The notes under the pieces: model-generated
What the model saw: only the letters and a program-made list of their open reading frames with translations
What the model was told of the DNA's origin: nothing
Database searches by the model: none
Assembly (NCBI GenBank): GCA_029532415.1
Contig: JAQOTA010000033.1
Span: forward strand, 824,858-888,857
Origin: Marasmius tenuissimus
Lineage: Eukaryota; Basidiomycota; Agaricomycetes; Agaricales; Marasmiaceae
Direction of reading: 5' to 3'
Length of the DNA: 64,000 bases
Part shown: positions 33,869 to 45,935 of the stretch, piece by piece
Numbering within the stretch: position 1 is the stretch's first letter
Layout: every line of letters starts with the position of its first letter
Program-made: the position numbers and the translations under genes

Positions 33869-35717
33869 CTCCCTTCGCTTAAACCCTCCACATGCTCAGA
33901 ATACAATCTTGACCGACACCTCAAAGGGTGCTCAGCGCTCAGTCGTTGCAGGCCGTCGTTACATTCCAGACAGCAACTCTCCGGTTGGTACACCACCCTT
34001 ACTGCGGCGACCCGCGGGTTCACTGTTTGAACTCAGACCGCATGTTGAGCTCGAGCTGGCTTGTCCGCTACACTCATCATAGCAAAATGGCTGTAATACA
34101 TATATTACTTCGAAAGCGTGCGACAGCCCGAGTGCGCGCGTAATGCAAATACTACTTTCCAACGGACAGCGTATTAATGAGAGTAGAATCTGACCTTTGA
34201 ATGACATGAGCTTCCGTAAAGTTCTGCTCCTGCAGCATAAAATCGAGTTAGTGAGGATGATTTCCGAGTCAAGATAGGCACCGAAAACTCACCGTTAGGA
34301 CTCACGAACACGGGCCTTCCACTTTCCTCTCAATTTGGATCAGGCTTTATACTGAAGATTGATGACACTCGAAAACAACCGACTCGACCAGTGTGTCGAA
34401 AACTGTACTCGAGCTTCGACTCGTCCCTTCTTGAGCTAACTGTTAGAATGAGATTGACAATGAGTGGGCTTGTAGACCCGAAAATCATGAGAGCTGCGAG
34501 CTCGAATAGAAGACGTTGAGGAAATGAATAAAGGGAGAAAAGGGGTCATCATTGGGCAAAAACAAGCCAGGACTTTATTGCCTGATTCAGACCGGCAAAG
34601 TCCGAACAAGACGTGGCACGCGCCGCATCGTGAGCGGAAGCCCCTTTCTCATGTGACACATGGATTTCTCTTTCACCCAAACTACCATCGTCTCTAGACT
34701 CTAGTCTCGAGCTCATGGCCGGATCCTCTTTGGCCTCTCCATGCTCGACATATTCTAGAATTCAACCTGAATAGGTCCTTTGAAGGTCTCCGCGATTAAC
34801 CATTCACAAGTTCAAGAGGATGAGATCCGATGAGAGTGGGCAGCCTGACCGGTGAATGGTGAATGGTTCGTCAATGTTAATGAGTCCTCACTTTTCTGAG
34901 TCAATATTGAATCCGAGTACACTACATGTGTATTTCGACTGTGTTCTCAGGTCCTTCTTTCAGCGTACACACTTCTTTTAGCGACTGAGCTTGGAACCCT
35001 TCCCGCTTCATGGCCTTCATCCCCCCTAAATTCTTCCTTGCATATGGGTCCTCGCCTTAAGGCCAATCATGACATCCATCATTCCGTGCGTGCATTTCAT
35101 TATTGCCTCAACGCTTCAACCAATAGTCTAATTCTCCTTCACAGAGGTCCCCTATGTGTGTGCCGTTTACGGTGTATGGCACGCCTTACAAGATTGGTTG
35201 GGAAGGGGGAGAGGAATAGGAAATAGGACGGCTGGGTAGGTTCACTCTTGTACAGGTTGTTCAAGAGCTCATTCATCGGTGCCCATTAAAGTCGTCCCTT
35301 CGTTCGTTTGGTGAGTCGAATGCCCATTTAAAATCTCTCGATTTAAATGCTCCATTTAAATGGTCTATTGAATGCACGACCTCTAGGCTCTCACAGCTCT
35401 TCTCTTCTGTATTTGAGCCTCTCAAACCCTCTTGTCAAGACGTTGTTCATATTGCGTCGGAACATGTAACCATTCAAATGGGGTATCTTGAATCCTCGTC
35501 GTTCTATGTTATGCATTTTTGAACCTTGCAGGTTGGGCATTTAAATGCGGTGTTATGGTACGAATGCTTTATTATTTGTATTATACTTATCCCTGGGTTG
35601 TTTGGGACTCGTGCCATCGAGCGGCCGTTCAGGTCATGCATTCGAACGGTCCACGCTGAGTATGCCAGCAAGCAGCATATTTGCAGGCAAGAGCGACCCC
35701 CGAGGACAGGGGTCAGC

Positions 35718-35780
35718 GCATTTGAATCAGAATGATCATTTGGGAGTGTCTTTATTTAATTGTTTTATATTATTTCCCTG
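35718..35780 (-). repeat. Right terminal inverted repeat of the inserted element
   Basis: Read inward from 35780 it starts CAGGGAAATA and includes CACTCCCAAATGATCATT and GATTCAAATGC, matching the left end in the same order. Confidence 0.75.
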
Positions 35781-36244
35781 CGCAGCCAGGTCTTGCCGTT
35801 GGGGATTCCGCTGACTACGTCGTTGTGGATAAGGAGGGCGAGGCATTCATGAACTATAATGTGGGGAAGGAAGACCAATGCCGATTGTTCTTAATCAGGC
35901 CGGACGGGTACATTGGGGCAATCATTGGAGGACAGAAAGGCTTGGAGGCATATGTAGGGATAATATTCGGAGGGCAGGCTGCATGAGATGTAAGGCATTT
36001 TTGGTGTCGTCGTACCTCTCGATAACTGTATGAATACAGCCTTTCGAACACGCCAGCTTCGTCGTCACGAATTCTTCATTAAGTAGCTAGTAGTAGTACT
36101 AGAGATACATATACAGTAAGTAAGTAGTATCCAATTGCAGAGCATGTAAGACAGAAGGGGGGAAAGGGAGTACAATTCTAAGTAAGTAAGTATGATCGAG
36201 CAAAGGTCCGATACACGCCCACTGCGACATATCAGACATATCAA

Positions 36245-39200
36245 TCATGAAACACCCATCTCCCTCCCAACAGCCCTCAAACACTCTCCGGATAGACTTC
36301 TGGCATCTACCTCCTTGACGTCTCCCGCCCCCTGATCGACGAAACTCGATGGCATCTTCCTGGGGATTGCGGCGATTTCACATATGACAGGGTAGAAGTA
36401 GAATAAATGTGCCAGTGAGGAGCGTTTCACGGAGTCGGAGATCAGTTCTTTTGGGGTCGAATGATTGGGATCGATCGCTTAGAGGGATTCAATGAGTCAG
36501 CTATATCAAGGCTCAATAGCAGTAAGGGATAAGTAGACCGTACGTGGTTGTTCGACACAACAGCGTGTTGGGTTTTCCGAAATTGCAGTCCAGTGAGAAC
36601 CCGGCCATAGGTGCAACTCAAGTAGTTTCCGAAGCACGTAAATGAGTTCGTCCTCCCGCGCCCTAAGAGTGAGGCCATGTCAACAAAAGTCAGGAATCCC
36701 GAAAACAAATGACAACTCGCCTGGGAAAAGGTAGATTTCCCCTGAGCGCCTCGTCTGCGACATATCCCACTAAAGCGGTTTTACAGCGTGTGAATAAGGA
36801 TAGGAGACTGAGAGCTGCCAGTCGCTTCCTGAGAGGTTCTTGGTCTGTTAATGGCATCAGCACACGCTCGAAGCATGGCGCAACGGAAGATCCACCTTTC
36901 GTAACATCGGAGCACACCAAAAACAGCAAATCAAAGCACCAGTAACTGAACCTCTCTCTTGGAACAAGGGACGCAGCATCGTTATGATGCGTGCTGCCAT
37001 GACCGAGATGCTTGTTCACATCTACCCACTCGCTAGATGAAGACGTTCTCGTTGATTTGGACTTCGGGCTTGATGAGTTGTGTTCCGGGAACTCAGGCGT
37101 TCGTGACCGACTCGGCGATCCGACCCCGTAATCTCCCTCGTAGAGTCTGCTGCCCTGACTCAGCATGTTCGGTAGCATTCGCAGAACATCGTCTGGGACC
37201 CGGGAATCTCCTAGGTATGGTAGAACGTCGATTTCGAGGGATGAAAGTAGGGCCAAATCGAAATTCTCCTCTGACTCCTGGGCCTCGAGGGGGAAGGAGA
37301 GTGCCGGGGCGCTGAAGACAATGGAACATTATGAGCTATAGAAAGAGGAGAGGGAGAGACATCAGATACCAATCAGCAAGAATTCCACCCTTGAAGACAT
37401 CGAGGATTTGTCTCCAAATGCCTGCAACACATTCATCTGGTACCGCTGGGAAAGGAGGGTAATCCAGAGTCAGGACACGTGCAATTCCCTTCAAGAAGAC
37501 TCACCCTCACCCTTCCCAGTGATACGGCTTGCAACCTCTTTAACTATTCTCAAGAAGCACGTGGTGGCAGTCTTCCACAAGGGCTCGTCCTTCCCATGTT
37601 TCGAAGGAGCTGGGCAGTCGTATTTGAGTTTCACGGGGATAGAATACGCCTATATCAATGGATGAGCGTCTCCCAATACTGACAAACAAAAAACTGGCAC
37701 CCACAGTCAGAACGCTCTCAATCGTTCCATCAATATAGATATCGACGCTATCCTTGAACCTCACGACTAAATCGACAAGTAGTGGCATCGTCCTCTTCGC
37801 TAACGCGATGTACGTCACCCTTTTCTTGGGCGTTTGGCTTCCAGGCAACTGAGGTACATCGAAAGCGGCTAGGAAAGGCAGCGTGGTGAACTCGGACAGA
37901 TCCTTCAGCACCATGGACGGTGAACCAGGCGTTGAGAGATCAATGCCATTGACAGCGTCCATCACGACGGTTTGCAAGGGCGGAAGGGCGTCGATGTCAG
38001 GCCTGTAATCCAAAGAGTTGGAGTACATGAGGACGCCCTTGAGGATAACCATCAGCCTCTCGAGCCGCTCCAACGGCCATTCCTGTCCTTCTAATGCCCG
38101 GCTGAGGGCTCGCGTGCATTGTACAACGTCGACCAAAGCAACTAAGCTTTCCTGTGTAAACGGCTTCGGCAGGCCAACCGTTACAATCATCCCCGCATCG
38201 GGCGTCGTAGGGGATTGTGAGCCGGGACCAGACTTCTTGATGACTGTGCCACCGACGACATCTAGCATGTCCCAAACTCGTTGCCAGATGTAGCTTGTCC
38301 TATCCTTCTGATCCGTGACGACTTTCTCCGATGAAGCAGCCTTGACCACTTTCTCTAAGCACCTCAAGGCAGGTGTGCTGATAGTTCGATTGTCGAGGAG
38401 AACCGAATCCTGGATATGGGTCGTGAATACATCCCACGCTTTGGTGAAAGACTCCAGGTGGATGATTTTGGATCCCAAGAAGTCGTGGAATATAGAACCG
38501 ATCGATTGGAACGCAAGAGTCTTCGATTCGTCCCAAGCTTGTTCTTCTGGAACCGTTTCAAGACCCTGAGCCCCACTCTGCGTATCGTCCGACATATTCC
38601 CCGAAGTTATACCAACCCGCTTGCGAATCTCTTCCGTCAGAGCGTCCAACAACGGGAAAGTAACCTTCCAGACACATTGATCCCAAGTCTCCTCACTGAG
38701 GGTCTCTCCGTAGAGCTGCATCGTACGGAACATCGTCTGAATGGCCCCATCTCTGACCTCTTTCCGACTATCCGTGCATAACCCCAGCAACTCCAGCAGC
38801 AAGACCATCCAAATCTCAGAATACTCCTCTCGCTTTTCTTCGTCCTTTCTCTTCGCCTGAATCGCGTCTGAGACACTCCAAAGCAAAGAAGCGGCAGCCG
38901 TCAACGCAATGTTCGTGTTCGATGTTTGACGACCAAAATGCCCAAGAGTTGTGATACAAATTCGTAGGTGAGCGGGGGAGAGTAGTGAGATTGAATCGCA
39001 GACGAGTGTGAGGGACTGGAAAGCGATCTTGATCAAAGCGGTGGAGCTCTTCTCTGAAGGAGCTCCCAAGCCTGAAAGCAAGGGCCTCGAACGTTTGATC
39101 GGTGATGCAGCAGGGCTCGCCACAGATATTGAATCAATGGAACCTGAGCGCGAGATGGATGGCGGGGGAGGTTTGCAAACGCTCTCCAGCATGTGAAAGA

Positions 39201-42200
39201 TTGTTTCCCAGCCGATCACTAGCGTATGCCCTGAAGACTGGAGGATCTGGTGGAGGGTCTCCAAACCCATCCTCCGCAATTCAACGCTCGAGCCTATATG
39301 TTGTTCTGGTACAACTTGTTTGGCTAGTACGTCTAGCACGAGCTTCTGAACTTCGGCTTGTCGTTCGCCAGTGTTGGACAGATTGCGAGGAACTACGACG
39401 AGTATTTCGTCAAGAACTTCTGCAGCCTGTACGCGAATGGGTTGAGGGGCCTTGGTGAGGTTGATCATGGAAAGGAGATGTCCGGTGGTAGTGTTCCATG
39501 CGATTTCAGGAGCCCGATATATGAGACGATGGACATTGAGAAGAGAAACTTGACCTAGTTTGGTCAACCCAAAGTCTCCGGAACGCTAAGGTATCATCAG
39601 TGACGGTACTTGGTGGCCAGTACGATAGACAACTTACCAGAGTTCGCGGGATATGAATGCCACTAACTCTCCTCCTATGGGACGGTTCCTTGACGCTAGG
39701 AGTGAGAGTCGTCGTGGAGGCTGAAGGCCGGACCTCGTCAGATCTATCATCCTCAACGATGACATCCATAGTCGGGTCTGTTTGCATCCCAACCATCTCT
39801 GCGCTGAGCTTGCACAGTGCCCCAACGAAACTCTTGAACGCATCATCCTCCAAATTTTTCGACGCATCAAAGAGCCTTTGCATCGCACTGAGCATCGTCT
39901 CCGTGTCCAAATCGCTCAGCAAAGGATGCTTGACCGCCTGTCCCTGCTGGCCGCTCCCAGAGCTCCCACTCCCGCCTGAACCCGAAACTGACATCGGCCT
40001 CGCCCCAGATCCGACCCGCTTGATAGGCATAGGTTTACTCGACATTCCGCTCGCCTTCGACAACACATAATCGGCATTCTGCAACACCTCTAAAATGCCA
40101 AACCAGCTCTCACCAAGACTCCCAGCAAGAAACATCGCACTTGAGATAAGTACCTTCAAGCATGCGAGATTCCTCTCCGACAGCCCCGGAGGCTGCGTCG
40201 CACCTCCTCCTAACCCAAAGTTCTCTGTGAGACTCGATGCCGTCCTCGGAGTCTGAGGTTCGATGTACGAGTCAACAGAAGATACAACTCGCGTGGGTAC
40301 GGAGAACTTTGATAGGCTTGTGAAGAACGCATCTCGAGGTGTCGTTAGGCCTAGCATCCCAGAAACGTTCGTCATGGCTTGATAGCTAGCCAAGACGTCT
40401 ACGAAAAGTTCGTCTGATAGATTTGTCGCGATGATGAAGGAGAGGGCTGCGAGAAGAGCAGGCCAGCCGTTTTCGATTATATCTCGAACGATTCGCAGCT
40501 GTTTGGTTTGTGAATCCTCCTGAGGAAGAGTGGTGATGTCCAAGGCCGGCGGTGCTCGTACGGGGGAAGAGCCCGGATCCCGAGGTCGTTGAATGACTAT
40601 GGAGGTGTAGAGAGGGGCGGAGAAGGCTGCGAGGCCCTCACAAAGAGAAACGAGACATTGCAGGGCAAGGAGGTAGATGTATGATTCTGGGATCGGGGGC
40701 GCGTCGGCTTTGTCAAGTTGATCGATGCTACATGCCGAGTATTGAGACGTATGTGAATGAACAAAACCCGAGCTACTCACCATTGAAGTTTCATGGTGGA
40801 TCCTTGCAAGCTCAAACCTCCACCTCCAGACATCATGCCCACGACGTTGGAGACAGTAGCACTAGCAGCTGTAGCGACCATTCCGGCCATACCACCAACG
40901 TCCAAACCATAACTCGAACTCGATGGCGACATATTCGCATCGTGTGGTACTCCAATACCAAACATCTGTGAGCCCACACCAAGTAATGCCGGTTTCTCGG
41001 TGATAAGTCTTTTCAGAGCCGTGACGAGAGAGGTAAAGACTTTGGATCCTCCATCAGAATGCGAATCATAGCGATCCCAAACCTTTCGGATGAGTTCTGC
41101 GTCACCGCATAACCTGAAGGGGAAGGTTTGACTCACAGCAAGAAAGGAACATCAAGGAACTTACCCTCGCATGATTTCCATCGCTAGGACTCTTACCCAT
41201 GGCGGCCGTGTGTGGTCTACCGAGCCTCCATCAGCATCGTCGGCGATGATTCTAATCAGGAGCATGAGGAAGACCTCGGCTTCCGTTTCCAACTCTCCAG
41301 AGAACTGTTTGAGTAACAAAAAGGCGACACGAGTGCATCGCAGAGTCAGAGGAAACGTGGCCCGATCTGACAATGCTTTGAGTAGCAGCGGGCAGAGATG
41401 GTGTCGAAGGAGGAGGATTAACTCTTCATGCTATGGAACGAAACATTCAGAAATCGTCGAAGAACGTCAAATACATACAATAGCACCTTTTTGAACAACG
41501 CGTGATAGTTTGTTAAGACGCTCTCGATTAATTCGAGCGCGAACGTCTTGTGCAAAAACTCCAACTTCAAGAAATTAGGTTTCTCCGAGTTTGCGAGCAG
41601 ACAAAGGTCTTCAAACACTGCGTATGCGTCCAGCGACGACGGTCCGAGGCTCAGCGATTCTCCGTTCGGTAAAGTGACTTGGGATAATGACTGTGGGTCT
41701 ACGTTGTCCCGCCGATCTTCTTCTACCATTTTGTCGACCACGAACATAACTAATTGCCGGAGTGTAGCTGCTGCTGTCGAGGATACTACCGCAATCTTTG
41801 ACTCTTGAAGTTTGAAGCACAACAAGAGTGCCTAAGGAACATGAATTCTTCGGTTCGAATGCGTATTCTGACCACGTACATCTCCCAACAACGTTCCATG
41901 AATTGTCGGAAAGTTGGTGATGAGTGACAGCAGTGTTTGCAGGATCTTGAGCTGTATATCGACGCCTTGGCTCATCGCATCGCTCATCGTCTTGATTATG
42001 AGAGGTACTGCGGATTCCGGGACAGCTTTGAGTGCTATGAGTCTCTGCAATGACCCCAGCGATATTGCGACCACTTTCGCGTTCTTCGTTGCGCATCCCA
42101 TAAAAACTGGCCTGAGTAGGTCATCAGATTGAGGTCCATCTGTCACGAGTGACCATTGTCGTTGAGGAAGGTATCAAAAGAATCATGACTGCGATACGCA

Positions 42201-42467
42201 CCTGAGGCCAAATTTACTGTCGCCTGCTCTGGGGAGCTTCTCAGTATTGCTAGCGACTTCTCTGCTGCCTAATAGCCATAGAACCTGTATTAGAACGTCC
42301 CAATACCTCTCCGAATGAGCCAATGGACCAGATACCTCGCGAACTTCAGGGTGCTTCCGCCTAGTTTCACTCGCCAGTGACTGGTATGGATATCAGAGAA
42401 GATGACGGGCCAGATGATAGGTTAAGCGCACCTGAAGTTCAGTCACAAGGAATGCTAGAGAGCTCAT
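36245..42467 (-). CDS. MON2: MON2 family, Arf-GEF-related Golgi/endosome trafficking scaffold
   Basis: Large peripheral protein of the trans-Golgi/endosome (yeast Mon2/Ysl2), related to the non-catalytic parts of Arf-GEFs and acting with Dop1 and the Neo1 flippase. The product is about 1800 residues from roughly fifteen exons. The N-terminus (MSSLAFLVTELQ/SLASETRRKHPEVRE/AAEKSLAILRS) is the start of the MON2 dimerisation domain. DDLLRPVFMGCATKNAKVV and LLQTLLSLITNFPTIHG follow. A Ser/Gly-rich linker interrupts the middle (GSGGSGSSGSG, about 39950-40010). The C-terminal half has KLGQVSLLNVHRLIYR, ALPPLQTVVMDAV, and after an intron (TIESVLT/AYSIPVKLKYDCPAPS) the conserved end with ELIYVLRKLLELHLWPG, HLFYFYPVICEIAAIPRK and CLRAVGREMGVS. 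No frame breaks were seen. It is convergent with the disrupted monooxygenase gene, about 260 bp away. Confidence 0.94.
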
Positions 42468-42966
42468 TGCTCAACGAAAGCGTTACAAAAGGATAAAGGT
42501 CGCCCGATGATGGTGGTTGCCGGTTAAGGGCTCCAGTCTGGTCTGAGCGCCTATTACACAGTCAACATCACGTCAAACTGCCAATAGGCGCCAGATCCAC
42601 GTGAGACTGACGCGTCGCGCCTCCGAGTCCGATCGCGAGTCCAGGAGTCCGAGTCGCGTTTCTCGAAGTACATCTCGATTGGAACCATACTCAGATCTTC
42701 GTGAATGTACAGGAGTTTTTATGAAGATATTTCTCTGATTAAGAAGTAACAATCAAAACCCACGACGATACAACGTAGTTCAGGCTCAGTCTAGCATGGC
42801 GGAAGTCGGGCTGGCACTGCAGGTTTCCGCTCGGATGTAGATACATAGTAAGTTGATTTTATGCTAGTGAGCGTTCCGGCACGCGTACGTTTATAATCAC
42901 TCTGCCAGAACAAATGGATGACAAAACTTTCCCTCAAATGGACATTCAAATTCACAAAGACCGCCG
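42468..42966. other. Intergenic, MON2 promoter side
   Basis: Lies upstream of the minus-strand MON2 and downstream of the F-box-like gene at 42967. No gene. It also covers the place where a C-terminal part of that F-box gene would be expected, but I find no trace of the CKDC/CRHC-type motif here. Confidence 0.55.
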
Positions 42967-44432
42967 CTAATTCGCTATCAGGGCATGACAGGGGCCTTGT
43001 ATATTCACTCTTCCGCTCGCGCCAAGCGTGAAGCTTTTATCTCTCATGCCACACAAGAACATACTCCTTGCAGTGAGCGGCCTTGTCTGTTGCACGAGAG
43101 GATGGGTCTGTATTGCAACCACCCCGATATCCTGGCGCTCCCATCCAAGCTCGACGAGCCTATCATTAATCCTAATGTGCGAGCCGGATTCCAGGTCAGC
43201 AAAGAGGTGGGTTTTTGCTGAGGAGGATACGTACTCTTGCTTCCGTTTCTGGCGAATCTGGCATCGGACAGTCTCTTGAAAATTCAGTAATTTGCTGTGC
43301 CATACTCCGCAAGCTTTCCGGAACTGAGGAAGCGAGATCAAGACATGTGATGGTAGAGGCGCGCCGCGCAGTGCATCAGAAATACGTACATTGAGGCGTT
43401 TAGAATGCTCCTTCAGCTTGGATGCTTTCCAGTCCATCCACTTGTCAAAGTCATCTTTGACTGGCATGTACTCAAGCCGGTACTGTTTGATTATTGTAGG
43501 AAGAAAGCCTCTTCGCCCATTGAGTGCATGTCCCGAAGCTTCGAAGCAACGATAATGAGTAAATAAAACTGACTGCCTGAGCAGAGAACTCACGATCAAC
43601 CCAGGAGGGTATAATAGTTTGATAAGTCCGGCCATGCACAAGTGAACGCATCATCACCGATACGTCTTGAGACCAATTCCTGAGTTGAGGCAGTTCCTCT
43701 GTCGTGTACAATCTACGCAGACAAGGTCAAGGCCGCATTTCATAGACACAGAAGACGCCATACATCCTCGATGCGCAAGTCGCGTGAAACCGCATCCGGA
43801 GATCCCACGCAACATTTTCACAAGCCCCTCGCAGGCAAACTTGACATACCGAATCGAAAGCAAGGGCGGCATACTGTGCCTCATTTAGATCATCAGGAAG
43901 TGGTGGTAGACCAAGAACATTCTCGCGAGATGACCGCCAAATGGGAATCGATGAACGTTTCATGAGCAACTCACGAAGGGCTCGACTTGTTCGAGCCAGA
44001 TGGAGAATGTCAAGGGGTTCCAGAGATTTGGAAACCTGATCTTCGATGAGCAATTGAGCGTTATTACGAGGTATTAAACGAGGAACACACCTCTAGGATG
44101 ACATCCAATGGCATGTCCTTCACCATCCTCTCCAACACTCCACGTTTGCCTCGAATCCTTTTGAAACCTTCGGGGTCGGCATTGTCTGCACCCTTTTTGC
44201 GCCTCTTTCTTGAGGATTGAGGTACTTCTGCCTGTTCCTCTATGGCTCTTTTCCCACGTCGCTGCATGCTATCTGTATTATTTTCAGCAGTTTCAGAGGA
44301 CTTCATGGTGACTCCTCTTTGTATTGAAGTCTTTCTGCGAGTCGCTCTAGAACGAGCGCTGTGTATAGCTGGAGTAGTTGTATTTATCTGTCTTGTGTCT
44401 CTTTCGGCGAGTCTTGTTGATCTCCTTGACAT
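42967..44432 (-). CDS. F-box-like protein, paralogue 2, C-terminally truncated
   Basis: Same family as the genes at 8.9, 49.5 and 57.6 kb. N-terminal basic tail MSRRSTRLAERDTRQ and KRIRGKRGVLERMVKDMPLDVILE, intron, VSKSLEPLDILHLARTSR, LPPLPDDLNEAQYAALAF, then CQVCLRGACENVAWDLRMR and ATC. After another intron comes LYTTEELPQLRNWSQDVSVMMRS, then FLPTIIKQYRLEYMPVKDD and CGVWHSKL. The frame ends soon after RLVELGWERQDIG, at ALIAN. Paralogues 3 and 4 continue for about 200-250 residues with a CxxC-containing domain, which is missing here. The second in-frame ATG (44432) is taken as the start because its N-terminus matches paralogues 3 and 4; an upstream ATG adds ten residues. Likely a degrading or shortened copy. 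Confidence 0.72.
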
Positions 44433-44714
44433 GGTTGACTGGAGCAAAGCAACTGAATACACCCATTATTCATCCGCTTATATATGCCATAAGCGCCTAA
44501 ATTTCGCAACAAGCTGAACCGAAACAGAACATTTCCAACCCTTCAAAGTTCAAGTTGAGGATAACAGTGCAAACGTCCAAACAAACCGGAAAAATCAAAC
44601 TTTTACAGCAGCCAGTACAATACAGTCAGTCCGAGAATTACTATTAGATGTCCACATCGTCAGGGTATAATGGCAGCAGGAATCAGCACGCTGGAACATT
44701 CGACGATGAATTAT

Positions 44715-45327
44715 TCAAACTCGTTCGAATGTCCAAGTCTGATGAACTCCAGACCTACATTCAAAGACTCGTTAGCAAAGCGGAACCAGGCAAGCAACGC
44801 TGCCACCCACCAGGCAGACCAAAGCGTAACACGATTCCCCGGGGTTGCGTCCCCATCTGCGTAAAGGTCCCAGTTTTGGGTGGTAAACGGGATGTAGATC
44901 CTACAATACACGTGTCGATCGTCCGTCAGTTCACATTGTCGCCGAAGTAATGCCTGCGTACCTATAGGCTTCGGGATTGACACTGTCCTGCCAGATGTGC
45001 CACGGGGTTGGATCTGCTTTGGCGACCAGGGGGACACCGTCAACTGGTTGTCCAGAGCCCCCAAGGCCCAAGAACGACCCGTTGGATTGGGACTGGATGT
45101 GCCAGGCGTTACCGGCCCAGTTGAGAGTCCAGTGCTGGTTCGACCCGTCGTTTCGAGTATAACCGATAACTGAGGGTGGGGACCAGTCAGCAAACGGGAC
45201 GGTGACATGGAGAACAAAACTTCGTACTGCTAGTGAAGTCGGCCTGGGAGAGGTCGACCAACGTTCCTGATTTGACGTTGACGATGCGGTAGGTCGCGCC
45301 ACCCTCGATAACTTGTGCTGGGGCCAT
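44715..45327 (-). CDS. Ricin-B-type beta-trefoil lectin (mushroom CNL-like)
   Basis: Small cytosolic beta-trefoil lectin of 147 codons in four exons, resembling the Clitocybe nebularis lectin group. These are carbohydrate-binding defence proteins in mushrooms; activity here is not shown. There is no signal peptide, as usual for this group. The first trefoil repeat has TYRIVNVKSGTLVDLS, the second WHIQSQSNGSFLGL and the third RIYIPFTTQNWDLY and VTLWSAW. It ends with a QTW motif (HQTWTF), typical of the last repeat. Splicing: exon 1 joins at S/I-IGYTRND, exon 2 at EAY/R-IYIPF, exon 3 at SAW with TG/G, each with consistent phase. The start is the ATG after the TATA box and leader at 45414-45421. 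Confidence 0.9.
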
Positions 45328-45935
45328 TGATAGATGAAGAGCGTCGAGTACAAGAAATGGAGAGAGTTATGTGCAATTCGAGGCGATCGAAACCCAGGCA
45401 GAGGTCTTTTATAGGGATTCCGACAGCAGCGGAAGGACGTGAAGTAATCAAAGCATGAAGGTGGGTAGCACGAGCCTGTGAGTCAGAGGCGTCACCAAAG
45501 CGTAATGACTTCCGTTTCGCCCTTCATCAAAAACATGCCAGCCACGGTGAATGCCTTCTATGGTTGCTCCACTGCGGCCCTCGGAGGTTTTGCATCCTGA
45601 GTACAGGAGTTTCATGTTTTTGTGAGAGCTGTGGTTGTGAGATCCATGATGGCGATTGAGGGAAATGAAGTACGCATGTAATACGCATGTTTCTGAGATT
45701 TGACCAAGCACGCTGGGCATGGTCTAAACGGCGGTGAACGTAAGGCCTAGACATCGATGAATGCTGTCAATTGGGAACATTGTGGCTTTTCAAAGCACCC
45801 GAACTAGTTGCACGGTCGGACAAGATGGAGTAGATACATCTGTTCATATCTAAAAGTACAATAAGCGTACAACATTCCTCGTGTGAGCGACTAAGAATAC
45901 ACAAGTGACTTAACTTTGCTGCGGACATGCGACAC
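45328..45935. other. Intergenic, lectin promoter and ankyrin 3' flank
   Basis: Besides the TATA box I find no feature. Minus-strand frames over 45448-45754 are short and not recognisable. Confidence 0.55.
45414..45421 (-). promoter_or_regulatory. TATA box of the lectin gene
   Basis: TATAAAAG on the minus strand, about 87 bp upstream of the ATG at 45327; a canonical core promoter for a regulated gene. Confidence 0.55.

Larger units (their letters stand above)
33806..35780. mobile_element. Non-autonomous TIR DNA transposon (hAT-like) in the monooxygenase
   Basis: A 1975-bp insertion that separates two collinear parts of one reading frame. It is flanked by a 7-bp direct repeat CGCAGCC (33799-33805 and 35781-35787). 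Removing the element and one copy restores a continuous frame across LRSQP and GLAVGDS. The ends are imperfect terminal inverted repeats: the first 63 bases match the reverse complement of the last 63 at 42 positions without gaps. The right end reads CAGGGAAATA outward, resembling hAT termini (8-bp duplications, CAGNG ends). The interior has several ATTTAAATG-type motifs near both ends (33859, 35325-35360, 35535) but no transposase frame, so it must rely on a transposase supplied elsewhere. Classification as hAT is inference. Confidence 0.8.
31932..35986 (+). pseudogene. FAD-dependent phenol-hydroxylase-like monooxygenase, disrupted
   Basis: Remains of a flavoprotein aromatic monooxygenase (FAD_binding_3 with a phenol-hydroxylase-type thioredoxin-like C-terminus). 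The early exons are intact: MAIAQPSILI, GAGPVGLVLALSLLRN (Rossmann GxGxxG), then GSGLHPRTLEHYKILG, and the DG motif YVIGTDGARSVVRK. Directly after this, an in-frame TAG at 32657-32659 stands where a coding triplet (CAG would be a one-base change) is expected, because LGLSFLGES and GDFELKKG follow in the same frame. Downstream exons keep the GD motif (FIGG/DAAHVHSPTGGQGLNTG). The C-terminal domain is cut at LRSQP by a ~2 kb insertion (33806-35780) and resumes as GLAVGDSADYVVVDKEGE, FLIRPDGYIGAI and a stop at 35986. Two independent lesions support loss of function. A shortened product from the region 5' of the insertion cannot be excluded. Confidence 0.87.

Noticed and set aside
33799..35787. 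Reading the 2-kb stretch in the monooxygenase as a long intron
   Set aside because: No GT donor and AG acceptor pair joins the exons in frame; inverted repeats and a target duplication fit an insertion.
45448..45754. Minus-strand ORFs upstream of the lectin
   Set aside because: They lie upstream of the lectin's TATA box and have no homology that I can name.
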